Assembly: GCA_010909165.1 (NCBI GenBank)
Contig: MU008159.1
Coordinates: forward strand, 248,001 to 312,000
DNA length: 64,000 nucleotides
Direction of reading: 5' to 3'
Source of the DNA: Anthoceros angustus
Lineage: Eukaryota; Streptophyta; Anthocerotopsida; Anthocerotales; Anthocerotaceae
Of the stretch, positions 42,351 through 54,045 are shown in pieces; the first letter of the stretch is position 1, and each line of letters starts with the position of its first letter. Position numbers and translations under genes: made by a program. Below the pieces are notes generated by a model that saw only the letters and a list, made by a program, of their open reading frames with translations, was not told the DNA's origin and searched no databases.

Positions 42351-44219
42351 ATGAAGGAGGCGGGGGTGATGGGGAGAAATTTGGTGGCGTCGGTGAGCGT
42401 CCGGGTGTCGTGTATGTGGGTGGGAGCAGCTTTGCTGGCCTTCGTGCTCGGGATGGTTAGTACTCCCTTTCTCCGCTCTGCGCCGCCGGATTTCCTCGGA
42501 TTTCCCGGGCTTTCGGAGCCGTCCGGGGTGCTTCAAGCGCAGGAATTGGTGCAGGGGCATCACCCGGCCGGCGAGCAGCAGAACACGGTTTTTGAGGACG
42601 TGAACGTGCTGAGCACGGAAGCAGCGCTGAGCGCGGCGGCGGACAGCGGGGAGGACAGGAAGGATGACAAGGGGGTGGAAGGGAAAAGAGACGGGGAAGG
42701 GGAAGGGGAAGGGGAAGGGGAAGTGCAAGGACCGGCTGCCATGGAGCACTCCTCTCCTGTGCTGCATCGTGATTTCTCGGGTGCGGCGCCTGCGGGATTG
42801 GAGTGGGGGGTCCGAGAGATGAATGCAATGGCGCCGCCTCCTTCGCCGGAGCCGGAGCGGGGAGATGTGGCCAGCGTTGTGGAGGAATTGATGCCGGCTA
42901 TGGCGGATGGCGAGCAGGAGCCGGATCCCGAGCCGGAGCTTGTTGCAGCGGGTAAGTGGGTTCGGGTTGGTCTGGATCAAGCTCGACCGAGCCAAGGCAG
43001 CGTCCTGTTCTCACCAGGGTGATGCAATGCGGTGCAATTTTGCAGATAGATCTTGCGATCTCTTTGTGGGGGAGTGGGTGCCCGATGACCAGGGGCCGCT
43101 TTACCGTCACGACTCCTGCTCCGTCCTGACCGGAGCGCAGAACTGTGAGGCCAATGGCAGACCGGACAACGGCTACTTGTACTGGAAGTGGCAGCCCAGG
43201 GATTGTACTATTCCGCGGCTTGATCCGCGCGCATTTCTCAAGCTCATGCGGGGGAAGACAATCGCGTTTGTGGGCGATTCGGTGGCACGCAACCAGATGG
43301 AGTCTCTTATGTGCATTCTCATGCAGGTGAGATACCGGGTTTGGTTCAGCATTGCCAGAACTTGTTGTGGGCGATGATGTTTTGCAGGTGTGGCTCACGG
43401 TGTGGGTGCGTTTGGCAGGTGGAGCAGCCGGCTAATCACGGTTCCAGGAAGATGCAACGATGGTACTTCAGATCATACCAAGTGACGGTGATCAGGATCT
43501 GGTCCTCCTGGCTGGTGCATGCATCCGGCGAGGCTGTGGATTTTGCACCGGAGGGCTTGACGAAGCTTTTCCTCCAGCAGGTGGATGAGAACTTTGACGA
43601 TTATCTCCCGGGCTTCGATGTTCTGGTTGTGTCTTCCGGGCACTGGTTCACCAAGAAGACGGCATTCGTGATGGACAACGCCGTTGTGGGTGGGCAGCTG
43701 TGGTGGGAGGACGGGCCTGGCCGGAACAGGAGCTACGACAGCACGGCGGCCTTTGCTGTGGCCATGCGGACGGCTTTGAAGCGGCTCGTCTCGCATCCGG
43801 GCTACAAGGGGGTGACTATCCTCAGAACGTACTCTCCAGACCACTACTCGGGAGGGGAGTGGAACACAGGAGGGTCCTGTACAGGCCAGCGGGCTCCATT
43901 GAAGGCAGAGGAGGTGTACAACAGCCCGTATACGGCTATCATGCGGCAGCATCAGCTGGAAGCTTACAGGGAGGCGGTGGAAGCAGCTGCAGGCATCACC
44001 AACGGGTCTAAGATGAGGATCATGGATGTCACACCCGTGTTCGAGTACAGGGCTGATGGGCATCCGGGGCCTTACAGGAACGCGGATCCCAACAAGAAGA
44101 CAGAAAGGGGACCTGATGGGCGAGATCCCCCACAGGACTGCCTGCACTGGTGCATGCCGGGTCCTGTGGATACGTGGAACATCTTTTTGTTCGAAATGCT
44201 GAAGCAAGAGTTTCTGTAG
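42351..44219 (+). CDS. Trichome birefringence-like (TBL/PMR5) polysaccharide O-acetyltransferase
   Basis: Three exons: 42351-42951, 43046-43326, 43419-44219; phases 1 and 0 agree; 560 residues (an ATG at 42369 is an alternative start). A single N-terminal hydrophobic anchor (WVGAALLAFVLGMV) predicts a type II Golgi membrane protein. An acidic, Glu/Gly-rich stem of about 150 residues follows. The PMR5N/TBL region has DRSCDLFVGEWVPDD, LYWKWQPRDCTIPRLDPR, the GDS motif AFVGDSVARNQM (Gly277-Ser279), and near the C terminus DCLHWCMPGPVDTWN with the Dxx(H) pair Asp534/His537. GDS Ser and the DxxH residues form the catalytic triad of acetyltransferases acting on xylan, mannan, xyloglucan or pectin; the polymer cannot be told from sequence alone. 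Confidence 0.94.
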
Positions 44220-44850
44220 AGCTGGCACAGCCTGGCAGCCAATTTGCTGACGGCAAGTGGTCTGATGATGCAGTGAATGTATTATGACTGCGTTGATGAA
44301 GGCACTTCTCTTTGCAGGTCTCATTTATTACGTAAATCAGCCTGTTGGTTGTAAGAAGCTTCTGGAACGACAGACTGGCTTAGCCGCCTGCAGGCCGTCT
44401 TTTTCATGGCAAGCTCTGAACACTTTCTTGTGTGTGCATTCGCACCTCCTCTGCACTGTACGTACCTACATTCTCCTACCTCCGGACTTCTCAGGTTATT
44501 TGAGTGCCTTGTCTCTGCTTGCCCCAGGCTTTCTCGACATGCTGAAACTCGTGAAGCTCCAGAGTCCGATGACTGGGCCCTCGCACACGACACTCTCACG
44601 TGCCATGTACCTAGGGACTTGCTGATCAATCAGTAGTATACGGGCTTCGATGCTCTGTACGAGCGCACACACTCTATGCACTACTACCTATACGGGCACT
44701 TCGAGCGTGGGTATCAAATTGTACACAAAGTGTCCCTGGAAGGTGCCCATGTCGATGCTGCTTTCTACCGGGCTGCTGAGCAAATTGTAAGTGTGCAAGG
44801 CCATGGGAGTACAACCGAGTCAAAGTGGAAGACGTAGTCGAAGAACAGTC
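44220..44850. other. Convergent intergenic region, TBL / DUF815-like
   Basis: No gene recognised; likely 3' UTRs. Confidence 0.45.
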
Positions 44851-47441
44851 TTAGAGCAGGGTCTTCACAAACTGTGCAGAGTACCGGATGCTGTGAGGAA
44901 ACCTGCCCCTTGTTACATGGTAATCTAAGGTTGCTTCTCTTTCCACCTCGTCAATGGACTTGCTTGTGGAGTGGAGAGCTTTAGTCCTGTGCTTGAAAAT
45001 CTCTGTGGTCGTTGTCACGTACTCATGCAGCTCCAGTTCCTTGAGTTGCAAAATCATCCCAAAAAGCGACTGCACATCAGCAGCTCGTTTCTGTTCGTCC
45101 AGATCTGCAGGACGGGAAGGTTGTTGCTCGGCCTTCAAGGTGGTGACACAGAGTAGTACGTTGTCTGGCCATTCCTGCAGAGTTCTCACAGTGTATCAGC
45201 TCACAGGCACAAGTCTAGCGACCGTGCCCGTCAGTGAACTACCAGACTTGTGATGTTGATGCGTGGATGGAAGGTCAGATTGTCGTACCTGAAACGCTCC
45301 GTCCAGAGCAGTCTTGAGCAACCAGAAGCTGTCGTCTGAACCCTGAAGAGGATAGAGATCACAAGAAAGTTATTGAAACTTTAGCACTTCCTACCATATT
45401 CAGGATGCAGAAGACCAAAGTCTTCAACCAGGTGCTTCGTACCCGAGCAAAGATGTCATCAACTGTAAGCGCAAATCTTGCATTCCATTGCCGCCCCAAG
45501 TCCTCAAGCACTTGGCCAAGGCTTTTGATCTCTGAGTTTGGCAAAGTCACTATGCGCAGGCCATCTTCCTGGGCAACCTTGCTGAGGGCATAGCTCAACA
45601 GCCATGATTTCCCTGACCCACTTGGTCCACACTGTTATCAATAATAGGTGAGCAGCTTCATTACACACTTCAGGCAGCCCAAATCTTCAGCACTCAGCAC
45701 CACAGTGAACAAAGTTATACGCACAGCCATGTGCACCGGGACTTACCAAGACAACATGTTGCGCAGATGATCCTTTGGCATGCTTCCTCAGATTTTTTAA
45801 GAGACGGTCCCTCTGCTCGGCTTGCACACTAAGTTCACAAGGATGGGGTCGTCCCAAGTGCTTCAGATCTCGCGTGAGCTTCCCTCCCTTCCAAAGCAGT
45901 GCTGTTAGACCAAGTCAAGTGTCAACCCAAGTTCATGAATTGAAATCCCCCCACACTCCAAGGCAGTGAGCTTATATCATCCCAACACTGACCCTGAGTA
46001 GAAACTATCCGGCCCACACCATGCTCTGCATAGTACTCTTCAAGCATTGGCACAGCCTCTGACCACTTCCACAGACCTCCAATCTTCTTCCTCCACCTCT
46101 CTCTGTCTGCAGATTCAGGACAGGCCTCGAGTTTCAATCGGGCCCACACCGCTGCCAACACCCCCACAACCAAGAAATAGAACAGGAGATACCAATGGAG
46201 ACAAAATCCCGTTGCGGTGCCACAGCTGAGCCCTTCAAGTTCTTTGAATCTGCGGTTGCTACGCCATCAGTTTGCCTATCCTTCCTCTCCTCATTTACAT
46301 GCTCCACATCTTCACTCACGGAAAAACCAAAGGGCCTGCTAGTTTCGGTAGCGGCAGGTGGTGCCTTCACTACAACTCGTGAACTAAGGGTTGCTGCAGC
46401 AGCTGTCCTCCATTCTGGTCTGACATCTGACACAATTTCTGAAACCTAAAGCCAAACAGAAACCACCACCTGCTCTTCAGCTCAGATCCTTGATCTCCCA
46501 TTCCTAGCGTTTCACTTCAGCAACAGAGGAGAAGATCAAGCCCTACCCAGCCACTCAAGGTAGATTCCGAAATATTCAGCCTCTGCAATCCGTCCAAGTC
46601 TGAAGAAGCTGCCGCTTGCAATACTGGAGGCACACCTCCTGCCCACAGACTCCTTGAATTTCCAGCACTGGCAGCTGCTTCCGCAAAGGGGTTGTTATCC
46701 CCTGACAGAATGCCGTCCAACAGAAAATCTTCCCAGCTGCACAGCGTCACCAAAATCCGCCATCAGGGCTACCCACAGCAAGAAACAACACTCGTCCATG
46801 ACAAAAACCATGTGCACAAGCAACAGAACCTGGGACTGCGGCTGATAGCCAAGAGCTTAAAAAACTCCCCATACGATTCCAGCACCTTCAACCCATCTGC
46901 TACACAAGACAAAATGTAAGCAACACCGTGAGATAAAAATGTAAGCACAAACAGAAGGTCACAAGTATTCGAGGCAACACCACCATCTCCTCTGCGGAGA
47001 GCCAGGAGCACCCGTAAAAACGCTTGAGCAGGAGGAGCCTTGAATATATCCTGGTAAACAAGAAGCATTGCCGCGTCCTTCAGCAACCCATTCGCAGACC
47101 TCTCTATCCTGCAGACCAGACAGCAAATATCAGCGTCTGCCGTGACAACGCAATGCGAACTTCAGGAAGCTGGATTGGCGAGACAGAAACACGCACTTGA
47201 CTCGAGGGTCTGCTGTGAACCCAATGGAAGCAGACGGGCGAGCCGGATTTCCCTTGAAGCTCCACCACAGCCTGCTCTTAGCTTGAAAGACCTCCCACCC
47301 GGCACACCCCAGCTTGGCAGCGCCTCCATTCCACTGCAACTGCAACGAGCCTGGACAACCCACCAAAAGAGAGAATCCACGCTCCCCCGCCTGAGAGTGC
47401 GTCAGCAGGGGACCCCTGTGCAAGGAAAGCGTGCCCATCAT
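44851..47441 (-). CDS. DUF815-like P-loop NTPase with a membrane segment
   Basis: Ten exons whose phases agree: 47161-47441, 46927-47108, 46830-46899, 46547-46736, 46374-46438, 45993-46249, 45747-45901, 45443-45631, 45289-45342, 44851-45174; 588 residues from ATG 47441. The N terminus is basic and may be an organelle-targeting sequence. One hydrophobic segment is at about 282-301 (WYLLFYFLVVGVLAAVWARL). The C-terminal NTPase domain has Walker A CGPSGSGKSW (Lys408), LRIVTLPNSEIKSL, Walker B-like ARFALTVDDIF (Asp458-Asp459), SDDSFWLLKTALDGAFQ and EWPDNVLLCVTTLK, the order seen in bacterial and plastid DUF815 AAA-like proteins. Function is unknown in the family. The junction 46374/46249 is the weakest, chosen because it keeps the frame. 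Confidence 0.75.
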
Positions 47442-47749
47442 TTCCACTTCCTTGTCACACCAAGCCCATCTCGGCCACGGTTTGCTCCACTGGATTCGAA
47501 GAACCGGACTGGGATTCGCGTGGAATAGATTTGGACTCGGCTGGCAAAATCTCTCGCCACGTGGAGGAGACGAAAATAGCACATATGAATATATTTCAGG
47601 TGAACTCCTTAGCAGACATAGCCAGCCGTCTGCTCAAGAGCTCGCGAGCTGAGGGACGAGCTCCGGTCCGGCTCTATTGCGGATATCGTGTGGTGGGTGT
47701 TTTTACGTTTACCTAGTTGTGGAGGGAGACGTCTTGGCCCGGAGCTGCC
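47442..47749. promoter_or_regulatory. Short bidirectional promoter, DUF815-like / Nol12
   Basis: About 300 bp between two divergent ATGs. The DUF815 frame stays open upstream to 47582 but without an ATG, so part is probably 5' UTR. Confidence 0.5.
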
Positions 47750-48671
47750 ATGGACGAGGGCGCGTCGGATGGTGAGGACACGGCTCATGCTCACCACCTC
47801 AAGAAGAGGTCGCGGAGGAACAAGTCTCTGGTCGTTGTGTTCGATCCGGATGCTCGCAAGTATGGCAGAAGATGGGGAGGCAGTGGATCTGTGTCGCAGT
47901 TTCCGTGGTTGAATTCTCGTGTTTTGTTCATGTGTGTGATGTGGAGGGAGCCGGGGTTTAGGGTTTTGTGGATTGTGTGGTCAGGGATTATGTCACTGGA
48001 TTTCAGAAGAGGAAGAATCAGAGGCGGAAGGTTGCTGAGGCTCAGAAGGCGGCCAAGGATCGGCAGAAGCGCTTGGCCGAGAGGAAGGAGGTAACCTCGG
48101 TGCTATACCATGTTTTCTGTTTGTGGGGTTTGCATCCTCTGGAACTCTGAACCTTTTCTTCCATGGATGCTCATCCAGCGACGCATGGCACTAGAAGACG
48201 TCCGTGCACCAGGGCCTGACGGTGGAGAAGCAGCAGAGCTAACCCTGGACGCAGATGCTGGCAGTGATGCTGAGGATTTCCCTTCGGCTCCTTTGGGAGG
48301 TAAGCTCCGCTGTGGCGGCTGCAGTTTCAAGACCCGTAGGACACTGACCTTGATGTAAAGCGGCTGAATGTCTGTTGTGCTTGTGTCCAGGCACCTTGGT
48401 CTACGAAGATGGTGATACGCTCACCACAGTGACCACATGTTCCATGCTGGGGGAGGAAGATGAAGTTGAACTTCCAGGTGCTCTGAGGGTTAGCAGTAGT
48501 GAGGATCGCGTGCCAAAAACCAAGGCCGGCCTTCAGCCAGCAAAGAAGAGTGTGAAGTCAGCCTCTAAGAAAAAGAATTCTCACAGGAAAATTCCTTTGA
48601 AATCTTCCAAACGTAGAAGAACTGATAAATCAAATGGGCGGACTCCCTTGAAGTCCAAGAGGAGGAGGTGA
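47750..48671 (+). CDS. Nucleolar protein 12 / Rrp17 family
   Basis: Four exons in phase: 47750-47859, 47985-48090, 48179-48299, 48391-48671; 205 residues, similar to human NOL12 (about 213). The signature is at the N terminus: SLVVVFDPDARKDYVTGFQK followed by RKNQRRKVAEAQKAAKDRQK, the conserved VFD..AR.DYLTGF.KRK pattern with a basic coiled coil. Then comes an acidic middle (LTLDADAGSDAEDF) and a strongly basic Lys/Arg tail, typical of a nucleolar localisation region. Rrp17/NOL12 is a 5'-to-3' exonuclease or RNA-binding factor in pre-60S rRNA 5'-end processing. Confidence 0.93.
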
Positions 48672-49662
48672 CACCATAGGTCTCCATTCCTCCAGTCCAC
48701 CACCCACATCTCCGTCAACCGGATATCGAAACATCTGGTTGCTCAACAACACGCCCATCTTAGTCGACGTCAAGTCCTGAAGGCCAGCCAGCCTCCCTCC
48801 TCACAACCACTGAATCAGCACATACGGACACGAACATCACCGGCATTAGTGAAAGCCGCCTGAGGCTCTAACGCCTCAAGTCAGTCTCTAGTGCATCATT
48901 TACGTTCGCCCAAACACATTGACCCTCCCAAACTCGGTAGGAGTCGTCTGCCTAGGTGGGCCGAAATCTGTGTAACAGGATTCATTTCATCTAGTTCACA
49001 CACTCATAAATTCGTGATTTTATCATGGATTGCATATATGATTTTAATGTGACTAATAAATTTGTTTGTTAATTATTACAGTTAATTTTCACAATTATGT
49101 ATGGGCAATAATAGTATAACATACATGTGGTAAAGCACACACCGTACTTTCATTTTTAATGAATATACAATTTTATTTTTGGTAACTTTTATGATTCAAT
49201 ATATAGTATCTTAAGTTCTAGTGGTGTAGAATTATAATACTATATAGAAATTAATGGTATTAATGTGCGCTACAATGTTAGGATCTGGTCTGATGGTTTC
49301 CTTAACAAGATGTTGGATGGTTTCCTTAATGAGCTAGTTTGTTCAGTATATTAAGACCTTGGAACTAGAAGCATGTTACTAATATTTGAACTTCTATGTA
49401 AACACTTAACCAGCTTATCTATAAAACACTTGAAACTAAGTGCAAACAGATAATGCAAAAATAGACAAGAACCAACATCACGACAAAAGGGTGCTACAAT
49501 TCCGAAGTAAACACTTCAGGAACGTATCCATAGAGCACTCAAAATATCACTTCAAAAAATATCAAATATAAGTTTCATATTAGTGCACTTGAGAAGCTTG
49601 TCCACATATCACTCAAAAAATATCAAATTTATCTAAGTTTCGTGTATGTGATTGTGCTAATT
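48672..49662. other. Intergenic region, AT-rich from about 49.0 kb
   Basis: No gene seen. It marks the start of the second AT-rich island, which includes the RING gene. Confidence 0.45.
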
Positions 49663-50748
49663 ATGGAAACCGTTTTGCTTGAAAACGAAAGTGGAGCAAT
49701 ATCCACATATGTTTATCAAATTGAAACGAGCGACGAAATCCTTTGCGCAATTTGCCTCGATTCTCTCAAACTTGGCGAAGACATTACTAAAATAAATACA
49801 TGTTTCCATATTTTTCATAAAAATTGCTTGCATTTGTGGTTCGCCGCATGCGAGCAAGTAATTACATGTCCGCTTTGTAGAAAAGAAATATACATCAAAG
49901 GACAAAATGGGTTTGATGAAGACGAGGGCACTAATGACGAAGACTTGGTGTTAAATGAAATGCAAGATGAAATGATGAGCCTAGCTGATATGCACACAAG
50001 GTTTGGTGCAAGGGGGGTCCGAGACTATATCGAATTTAGAGGATATGGAGACAGTAATATCCTAAATTTTCTCCAAAGAGAATATGGACAAAGTAGGTTC
50101 AACGAAGACCAAGACAGTGATGATGAAAACCAAGCGTGGGAAGAGCTGGATGAAAATGAAATTAGTGGCGCACAGCACGAATTGTTGTTCCTTGCAGATA
50201 CGCAAAGAGAATATGGTGAAAGGGCAGTCCTAAATTATATCCTAAGAGAATATGGACAAAGGGAAGAAGAGGAAGATGACGAAGAAGAAGACGACGAAGA
50301 TGACGACGAGGACGATGAAGACGACGAAGATAACGAATACGACGAAGAAGACGATGGAGAAGACGTTGAAGAAGACGATGAAGAAGACGACGAAGAAGAT
50401 GACGAAGAAGTCGACGAAGAAAACGATGGAGAAGACAACAAAGATGACAAAGAAGACGATGGAGAAGACGTTGAAGAAGACGATGAAGAAGACGACGAAG
50501 AAGATGACGAAGAAGTCGACGAAGAAAACGATGGAGAAGACAACAAAGATGACAAAGAAGACGATGGAGAAGACGTTGAAGAAGACGATGAAGAAGACGA
50601 CGAAGAAGATGACGAAGAAGTCGACGAAGAAAACGATGGAGAAGACAACAAAGATGACAAAGAAGACAACAAAGATGACAAAGAAGACAAAGAAAAAACA
50701 AAGAAGACAACAAAGACAACGACAGAGAAGAAGTCTGTGAAAAGTTAA
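49663..50748 (+). CDS. RING-H2 protein with acidic tandem repeats
   Basis: Intronless; first ATG 49663, 361 residues. RING-H2 finger at about 28-75: CAICLDSL, then CFHIFHKNCLHLWF (C-x-H-x2-H-x2-C order) and CPLCRKEI, so all eight ligands are present. Two related segments follow (LADMHTRFGARGVRDYIEF, FLQREYGQ; LADTQREYGERAVLNYILRE, YGQ). The C-terminal half is almost pure Asp/Glu with three near-identical 35-residue repeats, ending in a Lys-rich tail. Probably an E3 ubiquitin ligase; substrate unknown. It sits alone in AT-rich DNA with AT-rich codons. I know no named family with this acid-repeat architecture. Confidence 0.75.
   Translation: METVLLENESGAISTYVYQIETSDEILCAICLDSLKLGEDITKINTCFHIFHKNCLHLWFAACEQVITCPLCRKEIYIKGQNGFDEDEGTNDEDLVLNEMQDEMMSLADMHTRFGARGVRDYIEFRGYGDSNILNFLQREYGQSRFNEDQDSDDENQAWEELDENEISGAQHELLFLADTQREYGERAVLNYILREYGQREEEEDDEEEDDEDDDEDDEDDEDNEYDEEDDGEDVEEDDEEDDEEDDEEVDEENDGEDNKDDKEDDGEDVEEDDEEDDEEDDEEVDEENDGEDNKDDKEDDGEDVEEDDEEDDEEDDEEVDEENDGEDNKDDKEDNKDDKEDKEKTKKTTKTTTEKKSVKS
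50350..50664 (+). repeat. Three 105-bp tandem repeats inside the RING gene
   Basis: Units begin at 50350, 50455 and 50560 (GACGATGGAGAAGACGTTGA) and appear identical at the DNA level. The length is a multiple of three, so the frame is kept. Confidence 0.92.
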
Positions 50749-50854
50749 AAATTTAAGTTAAAGTGTCAAAACATAAAAAAAATTAATATATTGTTTTTTT
50801 ATATAATAATGTTTTCAAAGCTCTTTTTCTTTTTCCCCTGTCGTGGATGCGGTT

Positions 50855-51285
50855 GGCACACTAAAACAGTGTCTCAAAAAAAAAGGAAAGAAGAGTAGAC
50901 GTTATTAATAGGCGAGATGGGAAATCCCATCTACTCCTGAAGTCCGAGGAGGAACAACCCAAAAAGGGCTAATAATAAAAGGGGAAGTTCTAGTCCCTCA
51001 AATACCTTTCCCTTAACTACCTACTGCACCAATGATATCGTTAATCAGGGATGATGAAGGGCCTACCTACCACCGGTGCCGAAGAAGCCGCTAGTCTTGC
51101 GCACATAGTCAGCCCTATAAACATAAGAAGGCTGTCTGAGCTATGGAAACTCATAGGCGAAGAAAGCCACCACAGAGGAAAGGGGGTGGGGGTGGGAGGG
51201 CCTCCAATTCTGTGGCTCTCAAAAAACAACGTGTCTTAAAAAACAATGCGCCCCATTTTTTTTTAAGACATTGTTTTAGTGTGCC
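50855..51285. mobile_element. MITE-like element with about 29-bp terminal inverted repeats
   Basis: GGCACACTAAAACAGTGTCT followed by an A-run at 50855-50883 is matched in inverse at about 51257-51285 with two mismatches. About 430 bp, no coding capacity; an internal partial copy of the end lies near 51224-51247. No target duplication could be fixed. Confidence 0.65.
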
Positions 51286-51549
51286 ACTCCTAAAATGGGA
51301 CAAGTCTTTCACCTCTCTCGCTAGAAGAAAGAAAAAATCCAACATTTTAAACATGATTTTATGGCTCTATGGCTCTTGCTCCCGCGTCATGCCGCGAAGC
51401 TATTTCTTAACCTTGTCGCGCATCAAGCCGGCTCCTGAAACATGTCACGTTATTAATGCGCATTATTTAGTGTGTGCAGACACCCACAGGCCCACTAACT
51501 AGTCTGGTCTATCCACCTCCCGCCTAATCCATATCGCACCTCCTTGCGC

Positions 51550-51755
51550 CCCATCTCCCTAATGTACTTCTGCTCCCGCCCCATCCATATATCTTCTCCA
51601 TGAAAGGGGCAAGGACTGCCAATTCCATCTCCATACTCCTGCTCTCACCCAGTTATCACGCCATCTCCTAATGTATACTCGCCCCATCCATATATCTTCT
51701 CCATGAAAGGGGCAAGGACTGCCAATTCCATCTCCATACTCCTGCTCTCACCCAG
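51550..51755 (+). repeat. 103-bp tandem duplication
   Basis: Unit 1 51550-51652 and unit 2 51653-51755 share CCATCCATATATCTTCTCCA and the following 55 bp exactly; the left parts differ by small indels. Confidence 0.88.
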
Positions 51756-52402
51756 GCTATTGGGCTGCCATCTCCGTTAAGGAAGAAGGAAGGAAGAACT
51801 GTAAAAGGGAAAAAAGATCAAGACCTTGTACAAAAGATTTAGGTTCATCATGTACCCCCTCACCGGCCTATAGGATGCTTGATCTTGGTATTCTTACACT
51901 ACTTGAGCATAGCACCTACCATCCACACCTCGTCTGCGGCTAGGGGCATGCATGCACAGAGGTAATGGTTACTAGAGTGTATATGGTGGGCCCTACTCTG
52001 GCATACACGAGCGCATTGATATCTTGAAAAGTTCTATGAACTAGGGCGTGTCAAAGCCTATATTAATTTTACAAAAAAATAAATTTGAATTTATATGTTA
52101 AAATATATTTATAATTTTTTAAAATAAAAAGACTATGTTTTTGGGGCTGAACAGAGCTTGAGTTTGGACTTGCCACCAACCGGAGTGTCATTTTGACCTT
52201 TGGTCTAGATCGTCGCCCTGATCCCACCATGTGTAAAAATCTATGGGGACCGAAGATTCATAGGATTGCCAATCTTTGAGGATGGAGAGAGTGGCCGGCC
52301 GAAATGATAGTTTATTGGCATCGACACCAAGGATACGCAGGAAAGAGGTACCTCCGGTGCACAAACCTCTGACAACTTATTGGCCAACCAACCTGTTCAA
52401 TG

Positions 52403-52540
52403 CATAAAGAACAAGAAGAAGTCTATTATAGCCTACTTAGAGGGAATTTTCCTGCATGAGACTTGGTACTTCACAACTTACACTATGGTGTGCCTAAGCT
52501 ACTTACGCCAAGGCATCCACTTCTTCTAGGCTCGCCATGC
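52403..52540 (-). repeat. Diverged copy of the dispersed repeat
   Basis: The reverse complement matches the 15.6-16.1 kb repeats from the GGCACACCATxGT core through the CTTCTTCTT-like tail, with many substitutions. Confidence 0.7.
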
Positions 52541-53850
52541 TTGTTTTTGGAAGATTTTGCCATCGTTTCTTGAGGTTATTGCCTCAGGCATATAGGGTGA
52601 GAAGAGCTTTCTGATGATGCCTTGCTTTCTAACTCTTGTGGTCGCATTGCTAAAAACCAAGCTAAACTTGTTGCCCGAAAGCCCAGAGCAGGGTGTCATG
52701 CCATGTGACACTAATTTGAGCGCTTTGGGTTTAGTGTTTGATTAATGTTAATTAATCCATTTACTTATCTTTAAGTCAGTAATTAAGAATAATTAGTCTA
52801 AAGAGCATATCTTAATTAAAATTTGATTAGTGTTATTAAATATAAGCACAAGTAATAATTTTTAGGATATTCCTTGCATATCATAGTGTACTCTTAGGAT
52901 ATTTCCAGCATATTGTGATGCCAATAAGATATCTTAGAAATATGTTGATGCCAAGGGCTAATATGCTAATATATATAGACTCTTTCACAAAGGAAAAGCT
53001 CAGATCATATCTTGTCTTCTAGATATGCAATGCAAGAGTGTTGTGAGGAACCTAAAGGTATGACTCCGAAAGCGATGTGTGAGGAATTAGCGTGTTATTC
53101 TCATGGAGAGAATGTGTTGCGAACTACTCTTCTATTCTTTTTGGTTTGCACCTATTTTTGCATATTAGATTTGTTTTGCTTGGTTGTCGGATGAGGAATT
53201 GCTCATACGAATGCAATTTCTTACCTCGTGCGGCAGGGCCGAATGTTTCGATGAAGTACTATTTCCGTTTCTTGTTGGAATGAGCTAATTGTGGAGAACC
53301 TGGGATTCATTTTTTTGGAATTCAAATCCATTAAATTTGAGGCTAAAAAATAAAAAAAAAAACTCTCAAAATTTTCCAAACAAAAATTGGCTACAAGGCC
53401 AGATAAAGTGCTTAGATGGGTGCCACCCATCCCCTTTGTGGCCTTATGGGGCAATCTCTAATAAACATCATACCCTCGTCTCTACAAGGAGTGACATTTA
53501 AGACAAGAGATGAATTCAATGGAACTCCACATATAAGTGTCACCTATCCCGAGGTTCATGGCCCTACGGGACGTCTCTAATACACATCATGCCCTCGTCT
53601 CTGCAGTACAATGCGAGACTGCCATTGGTAGTGGCGTATGGGTAATGCTATTGGTAGTGGCCTATGGGTAACTCCAAGTACCGCCACGTGTTGTTAGTGG
53701 ATTTTGGGGTTACTCTAGGGGCCGATTGTTAGTGGCCAATGGAATTACCCCATATCAAAATCCTAATGTGGGACTTCGAGGTATATTTTAAAATATCTGT
53801 AAAATTCCCAAATTCACTAACAAATAGCAGCGACTTCCGTCATAATATAA

Positions 53851-54045
53851 GGACGGATTTCCGTCATGGGACTTGGTACTTAACAACTTGTACCATGGTG
53901 TGCCTAAGCTACTTGCACCAAGAGCATCCACTCCCTTTAGGCACCCCATCTAAGTATCGAACTAAGATCAGGATGCTTAATCACGGCGTTCTTATAAATG
54001 TGTGTCCATTTTGGCCTAAGCCATTTGCGTGTACACACATTGGAA
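53851..54045 (-). repeat. Long copy of the dispersed repeat including its 5' palindrome
   Basis: The reverse complement contains the ATGGACACACATTTATAAGA palindrome end, a GTGATTAA...CTTAG linker, the GATGGGGTGCCTAAAGGG core and GACGGAAATCCGTC, colinear with 15762-15933 plus the third copy. Confidence 0.8.

Noticed and set aside
42457-42995. Minus-strand Pro/Arg/His-rich frames opposite TBL exon 1
   Set aside because: They are the complement of the GC-rich, Gly/Glu-coding stem of the TBL gene.
50162-50719. Minus-strand Leu/Arg- and Ser-rich frames opposite the RING gene
   Set aside because: The periodic codon composition of the 105-bp repeats keeps other frames open; no domain is present in them.
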